DNA of 64,000 bases from Desarmillaria ectypa. Taxonomy: Eukaryota > Basidiomycota > Agaricomycetes > Agaricales > Physalacriaceae. The DNA is taken from assembly GCA_030407005.1 (NCBI GenBank), contig JAUDYN010000002.1, forward strand, positions 3,410,001 to 3,474,000, given 5' to 3'. Under the pieces are notes generated by a model, which saw only the letters and a list, made by a program, of their open reading frames with translations, did not search any database and was not told where the DNA came from. Both the position numbers and the translations under genes were made by a program. Position 1 is the first letter of the stretch, and each line of letters starts with the position of its first letter. Positions 59,554 through 64,000 of this stretch are shown in pieces.

Positions 59554-60933
59554 ATGGGCTTGCTTCACTGATTTATCAAACAAAGTTGGCCACCTGCGAG
59601 TCTTTTTTCCGTCGATGACATCCCCGATTTGTCGTGGAAAGTCATCATCTGGCGGAAGCACGGGTATAGGGTATGAGACAGCGAAAGTAAGAATATCACT
59701 GACAGATGTACCAATGATACAGTATATTTCCAGGCTCTCTTGACGCAGAACGCGCGAGTGTACATCGGTTGTCGGTCTCCAGAAAAGGCGAAGAAGGCTA
59801 TCGATCATTTGCGTGCAGAGTGCGGCGGGAAGGAAGCAATATTTCTGCCGCTGGACCTCGCGAGCCTCAAGGTAGTCAATGCTTGTGCGGAGATTTTTTG
59901 AAGTACGTCCAGTTTTGTAGAAAAATACGAGTAGTGCAGCTAAATGTTTTAATATAGTAACGAAAAGGAACTGCATGTTCTTTTCAATAACGCGTTCGTG
60001 GACGGTTGACATCGAACGGAAGTATTCTTTGCTGGAAAATAGTTATATTGATTAGGGCTGTGATGGAACCTCCCGTGGATCAGCTAACGAAAGATGGATA
60101 TGACCTGACGATAGGCGTCAATCTACTTGATAAATCGAAATAACTTTTTGGACTTATAGCCCTGAATGTCTATTATTATCTCAGGCCACTTTCATCTCAC
60201 CAAGCTTCTCCTCCCGGCCCTTAAAGAAGGTGCGCAAACCTCCTCAGATGGGAAGGCCCGAGTCGTAAACACCTCATCGTTTGTGTACGAACTTTCTTCA
60301 AACTTGGATTACGATCTCTTTCGAGATGGTCCCGCTCGCAAGAAACTTGTCTCAAGTACGGAGAATATGTATTATCAGAGTAAATTTGTGAATATCTGTT
60401 GCATATAAGTACTGCGATCTGAACGCCTAAAATACTTTTACTGAAGGACAACGTTGTTTATTCAATCGAACTTGCACGCCGATACGGGGAAGAAGGAATT
60501 GTTTCTACTAGTATGAATCCTGTAGAGTAGTATCCATGCCCATAGCCTATAAAAAATACTGATTCAGCTTGGACTTTTAGGTCATATTCAGACAGATGTG
60601 CAAAACTCGCTCACGGGGGTTCGGAGTTTCTTGATTGTACGTTCATCCTATCCTTTGCGCCAGAGTAGTTGCACAAAGAACCCCTACCCAGGATCGTCTT
60701 TCGTATCCTGCGTCCCAGGGTGCTTTGACTCAGCTATATACCGGTACAACAGCTGAGGGCGCCAACTTGAATGGCAAGGTACGTTTCGTCTACAGGTTTA
60801 CTAACTAAGAGTCGATGTCCGATATCTTACTTAGCATCTCGCACCATGGGCGCGAGTCTACTCGCCTTCTCCCGCTTCACAGGACCCCAAAGTCGGGAAA
60901 ACCTTATGGAGTTGGCTGGAAGAGCAGATTTAG
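59554..60933 (+). pseudogene. Short-chain dehydrogenase (SDR), inactivated
   Basis: Almost the whole enzyme can be traced: MGLLH*FIKQSWPP, DDIPDLSWKVII, GSTGIGYETAK, LLTQNARVYIGCRSPEKAKK, IFLPLDLASL, ELHVLFNNA, TKDGYDLTIGVNLL, then HFHLTKLLLPALKEGAQ, VVNTSSF, YYQSKF (the YxxxK catalytic pair), NVVYSIELARRYGEEGIVST, TQLYTGTTAEGANLNGK and WARVYSPSPASQD to a stop at 60931-60933. Lesions: TGA at 59569-59571; a two-base loss at about 59649 destroying the TGG of the cofactor motif; a frame problem before 59895; and loss of the GT donor after NLL (AT at 60130). Relatives are light-dependent-protochlorophyllide-reductase-like or retinol-dehydrogenase-like SDRs of about 310 residues. Fragments of the same family lie at 39.2 and 49.3 kb. 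Confidence 0.85.
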
Positions 60934-61209
60934 AATGTATAATGTCCGTCCCGTAGATATTAATGACCCTGTTGGCGGAATTATAGTATTGTATGACCTA
61001 ACATGATGGACGATATACCCATTGATTCGAAGCGACAGCAAAACGGCAGCACAACCTCGAAGTCTTGCATCAAGAACTTCTGCAACCATATCACAAAATC
61101 ACAGTCAAATGGAGAAGTAGGGACCACTTCAGAGCCCGTCCAACAAGACGAAATCCCCTTGCGAACCCAACGAACGAAGATGCAGTATACCCTCCTCATG
61201 CTATCAATC

Positions 61210-64000
61210 TTACGAACGAGTAGTGATATTCTTAACTATTCCCTTTCCCAGCCGCTCAATCTCACCAAGCACTGCGACCTGATTCAATACAACCAGGTCC
61301 TTCGTCTTGTTCTTCTCTTTTTTGGACTTCTCGTCCTACAGCATGGTTAGCATCCATCTTGTAAGTAACTGATGCACCAGAAGACCCACCTTGATGGTTT
61401 GAGGTGCACTTGAGAAACCTCCCATCACTCTGAACGGTCTGGGCTCCTTCACTAGCGTCGCATCCCAGACCCCACCAAAGGAATCCCCGCCGTAGGGGTC
61501 ATAGAATACTTTGAACGTGTCGGCGTAGATTTTCTGTAGTCATCGATGTTATCTGACAGTACAAGTTCCATGACAAGAAGAATGCCCACCTTGAGGTCTC
61601 GTATGAACGCCCGTGCCGGATCATATCCTGGCCTCACGACAGTTGCTTTATCCGCATCTTCCGGTTGTAGATTGGAATACTTCCCCTGCTTTCGAGAAAG
61701 AAGGGAGAGGTCCGGACGAATATTTTGATGATACCGTGGAAGAACCGTGGGATCTAGTCGAACGACGAAATCATAGTCGCCAGTGGGATGGTTGAACATC
61801 GGCTGGAAACGGAAAAAGCATTCAGCAATCAGAACCAAAGCACGTAAGATATTACGAACCTGTATGCTATCCGTTCCACGCTCGACACCTTTGAGATGCG
61901 ACCAGGTCGCTTTAGCTAACGCTTGCACCCTACGGGCGACAATCGCATCAGGACCTTTCCAGGTCCAAAACCGTCCAGTCTTGTCCACCTCTGTCCTAAT
62001 CGCCCATACCCCTTCACCAGAGATGCCGCTATCCATGGCTTGTTCTTCCTTGCCTTCTTCGTAAAGTGGTAGAGCCAGGCCTTCCTCCCACTTCCAACTC
62101 TGCAAAAACTCCATAACCATGGCGAAGCCCCGTTCCTTGCTTCTCGGCACATTGCCGCTACTAGAACCCGTCTGTTCGTGCTCCCGCTCCCACCCTGCGT
62201 TCACAAAGAAGAATGCGCAAATGAGCTCTACGGCTTCTTCGCTTACATGAATATCTAGCAGCCAATGTGCTGCGAACCACCGCTTCACCAACCTTACGGT
62301 GGCCGTATAGGCAGGAAACACATGATGCAGTCTTGATATCGCCCTATGATGCCTCGGCGCATGGATGAACCTGCGCAAGTATAGCTCCTTTGCCTCGATT
62401 GCATTGTGATACTCATTCCCCCTCCTCTTCTTCTGTCCCGGCTGAGGAGCGATGTGCCCTGGGGTGGTATTGATCACCCTCTCCAAGAGGGTGAGCTCAC
62501 GATCATGCCATATCCTCACGCTAAACGCCCAACCCTCGGCTGTTAGGATCTCCATCGTGGGGTCGTCATCCTCACCGCCACGTCCCCCGGCCATGACTGA
62601 TGCACTCAAACCAGATATACTTTTCATCAATGAACCCGCTATACGTTCGAAGAAGGCGAGCTTCACAGTTTGTATCGCCTTGAGGTCATCTGGCCACTTG
62701 GCTGATTTCTCAAATTGAACGATAATGGGGATGGCATGGAGGTATGATGCGTTTGACGGAGTAGAGGGAAGCAATTTGGGAGGTAACGGGACGGGGCTGA
62801 AGGTACTTGTGTACCGAAGGTAAGGGGACACAGGACTGATATTCAGAATCGACAGAGGAAAGTCATCGTCGAGGGCTTTGATACCCTTGACGAGGCTATC
62901 AAAAGCTGTCAGGGCTCCTTTGAAGCCAACCGCAACACCCGATTCCAGATAGGTCTTGGAAATTGGCTGGGGAAGACGGAGAAGAGAATCGAAGGACGAA
63001 TGCCATGACTGAGTGTCTTCAATTCCAAAGTGACGTTCTAGGATGTACCTGGCAACTTGTACCGGAAGATGAACTTTGTCATCAGCATTCTTAACGTCCC
63101 ATACTACGCTCTCAATGATCCTCCCGTCTTTGAACATACGCAGCTCCGCTTTGTCGCCCCATAACTCTCGGAAACTGGCGACATGAGTTGGGTCGGGGTC
63201 GTCTGCTGCAGGACCATGATCAACTTGACGGAAGGCATGTTCATGGTCATAAACAAAGCCTAAGAAGATGATATGGTCATTAGACGGATGTGCCTGGGAT
63301 AGCGGATGGGAAGTGGATGTCGGGTGAAGAATAGCGAGTGCCCGAGTGCGATTTCCTAGGCCTTGGCGGAGAAGTGCGGACATGGAGGCAAGGAGGGCAT
63401 TATGGGGTGACCCATGGTCGATTGTTTCTTGATGTGAATTTTGACGTGGTTTTGAAGTGGAGAGGTCTATACGGATGACTGCATCAAATCTTGTACTCAG
63501 GTGTCTGTGATCTCGTAAAAAGGCCTCTATGAAAGGATCAAAGGACGAAGACGAGGAGGACAGTGTCTGAAGCGTCTTCTTGGCGTCACACCGAAGCTAT
63601 AACCCAAGTCAGAGGGATGTAGCGTGTAGCGATTGAACTCAAAATACCAGGTCCAGGGATCCAAGAGGGACATCTGCCAGAAGGTTGACGCGTGAAGAAG
63701 CGTCAACAAAAACGGCTTCGTGATACGAGCTGTACTCTTCCAGAGGATACTATGGTAACATTAATCCAAAAGCCAGCGTTTGGCAGAAGGAAACACGAAC
63801 CTTGTTACCTCCTTCAGTCTTGACAAAGACAGGCTGTGCTTGGAAGTCGTGAGTTGCTGATTCACGGTAAGCGTTGGTCCACAACCTAAGATGTAGGAAC
63901 CCTTACCGAGGAAATCGATAACTGCCTTGAAAAGTTGATAAGAGCTCAGACCCCGTCCAAGAGGTTTTCGTTTTGATTTTCCTTCCACTCCCAGGATTAG
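61210..64000 (-). CDS. utp22: Utp22/Nrap (NOL6), U3 snoRNP component, 3' part
   Basis: The gene enters from the right edge. Early exons read KPLGRGLSSYQLFKAVIDFL, EAVFVDASSRVNLLADVPLG and RFDAVIRIDLS. A long exon (about 61800-63420) includes IIFLGFVYDHEHAFRQVDHG, FRELWGDKAELRMFKDGRII, ESVVWDV and RHHRAISRLHHVFPAYTATV. Later come LVKRWFAAHWLLDIHVSEEA, VELICAFFF, HPTGDYDFVVRLDP, FYDPYGGDSFGGVWDATLVK and a Lys-rich end finishing ITTRS-stop (61210-61212). These match the inactive poly(A)-polymerase-like Nrap domains of Utp22, which binds Rrp7 and the U3 processome in the nucleolus for 18S rRNA maturation. The last exons join through introns at about 61330-61385, 61528-61590 and 61795-61860. No lesion seen; the N-terminal part lies outside the window. 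Confidence 0.9.

Noticed and set aside
1..64000. CRISPR arrays, operons, rRNA, retroelement or transposase genes
   Set aside because: None seen; the gene structure is eukaryotic and no reverse transcriptase, integrase or DDE motif was recognised.

Overview
The window reads as nuclear DNA of a basidiomycete fungus, most likely a mushroom-forming agaricomycete. Genes are split by many short introns of about 45-60 bases with GT..AG ends. The families present are typical of that group: a peptidyl-Lys M35 protease, a DUF6535 protein, F-box proteins, a P5A ATPase and a sphingolipid C9-methyltransferase. I cannot name the species. Coding calls come from reading frames and joining exons by eye, so exon edges are proposals.

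Left part (1-31 kb): a partial gene runs off the left edge (-), divergent from a myosin light chain (+). Then come a CSC1/OSCA calcium channel (-), a gene-poor 2.1 kb, a secreted M35 metalloprotease (+) and an F-box protein (+). A pseudogene patch follows: a stranded fragment of complex I 49-kDa subunit, a broken GH3 beta-glucosidase (+) and a broken F-box gene (-). Housekeeping genes resume with site-2 protease (+), a four-TM protein with an in-frame stop (+), ribosomal protein L38 (-), an unrecognised protein (-) and the P5A ATPase Spf1 (+).

Middle (30.6-52 kb) is an accessory region built from duplications. It has two intact flavin monooxygenases in opposite orientation (34.6-37.1 kb - and 42.1-44.9 kb +), an Ato-type acetate transporter (-), and an intact F-box gene followed by a decayed tandem copy. 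Around them are a broken DUF6535 gene, dehydrogenase (SDR) and monooxygenase scraps, and two large inverted blocks (37.8-40.2 kb and 48.5-52.0 kb) that bracket the Ato/FMO/F-box segment. No transposase or reverse transcriptase was recognised.

Right part (52.4-64 kb): an intact cytochrome P450 (-), a protein with a GTPBP1/2-type N-terminal domain but no GTPase (-), sphingolipid C9-methyltransferase (+), an SDR pseudogene with several lesions (+), and the 3' part of the ribosome-biogenesis factor Utp22/Nrap (-), which runs off the right edge. The housekeeping genes serve membrane, ion and ribosome functions. The FMO, P450 and SDR genes would suit oxidative secondary or detoxifying metabolism, but nothing in the sequence proves they form one pathway.
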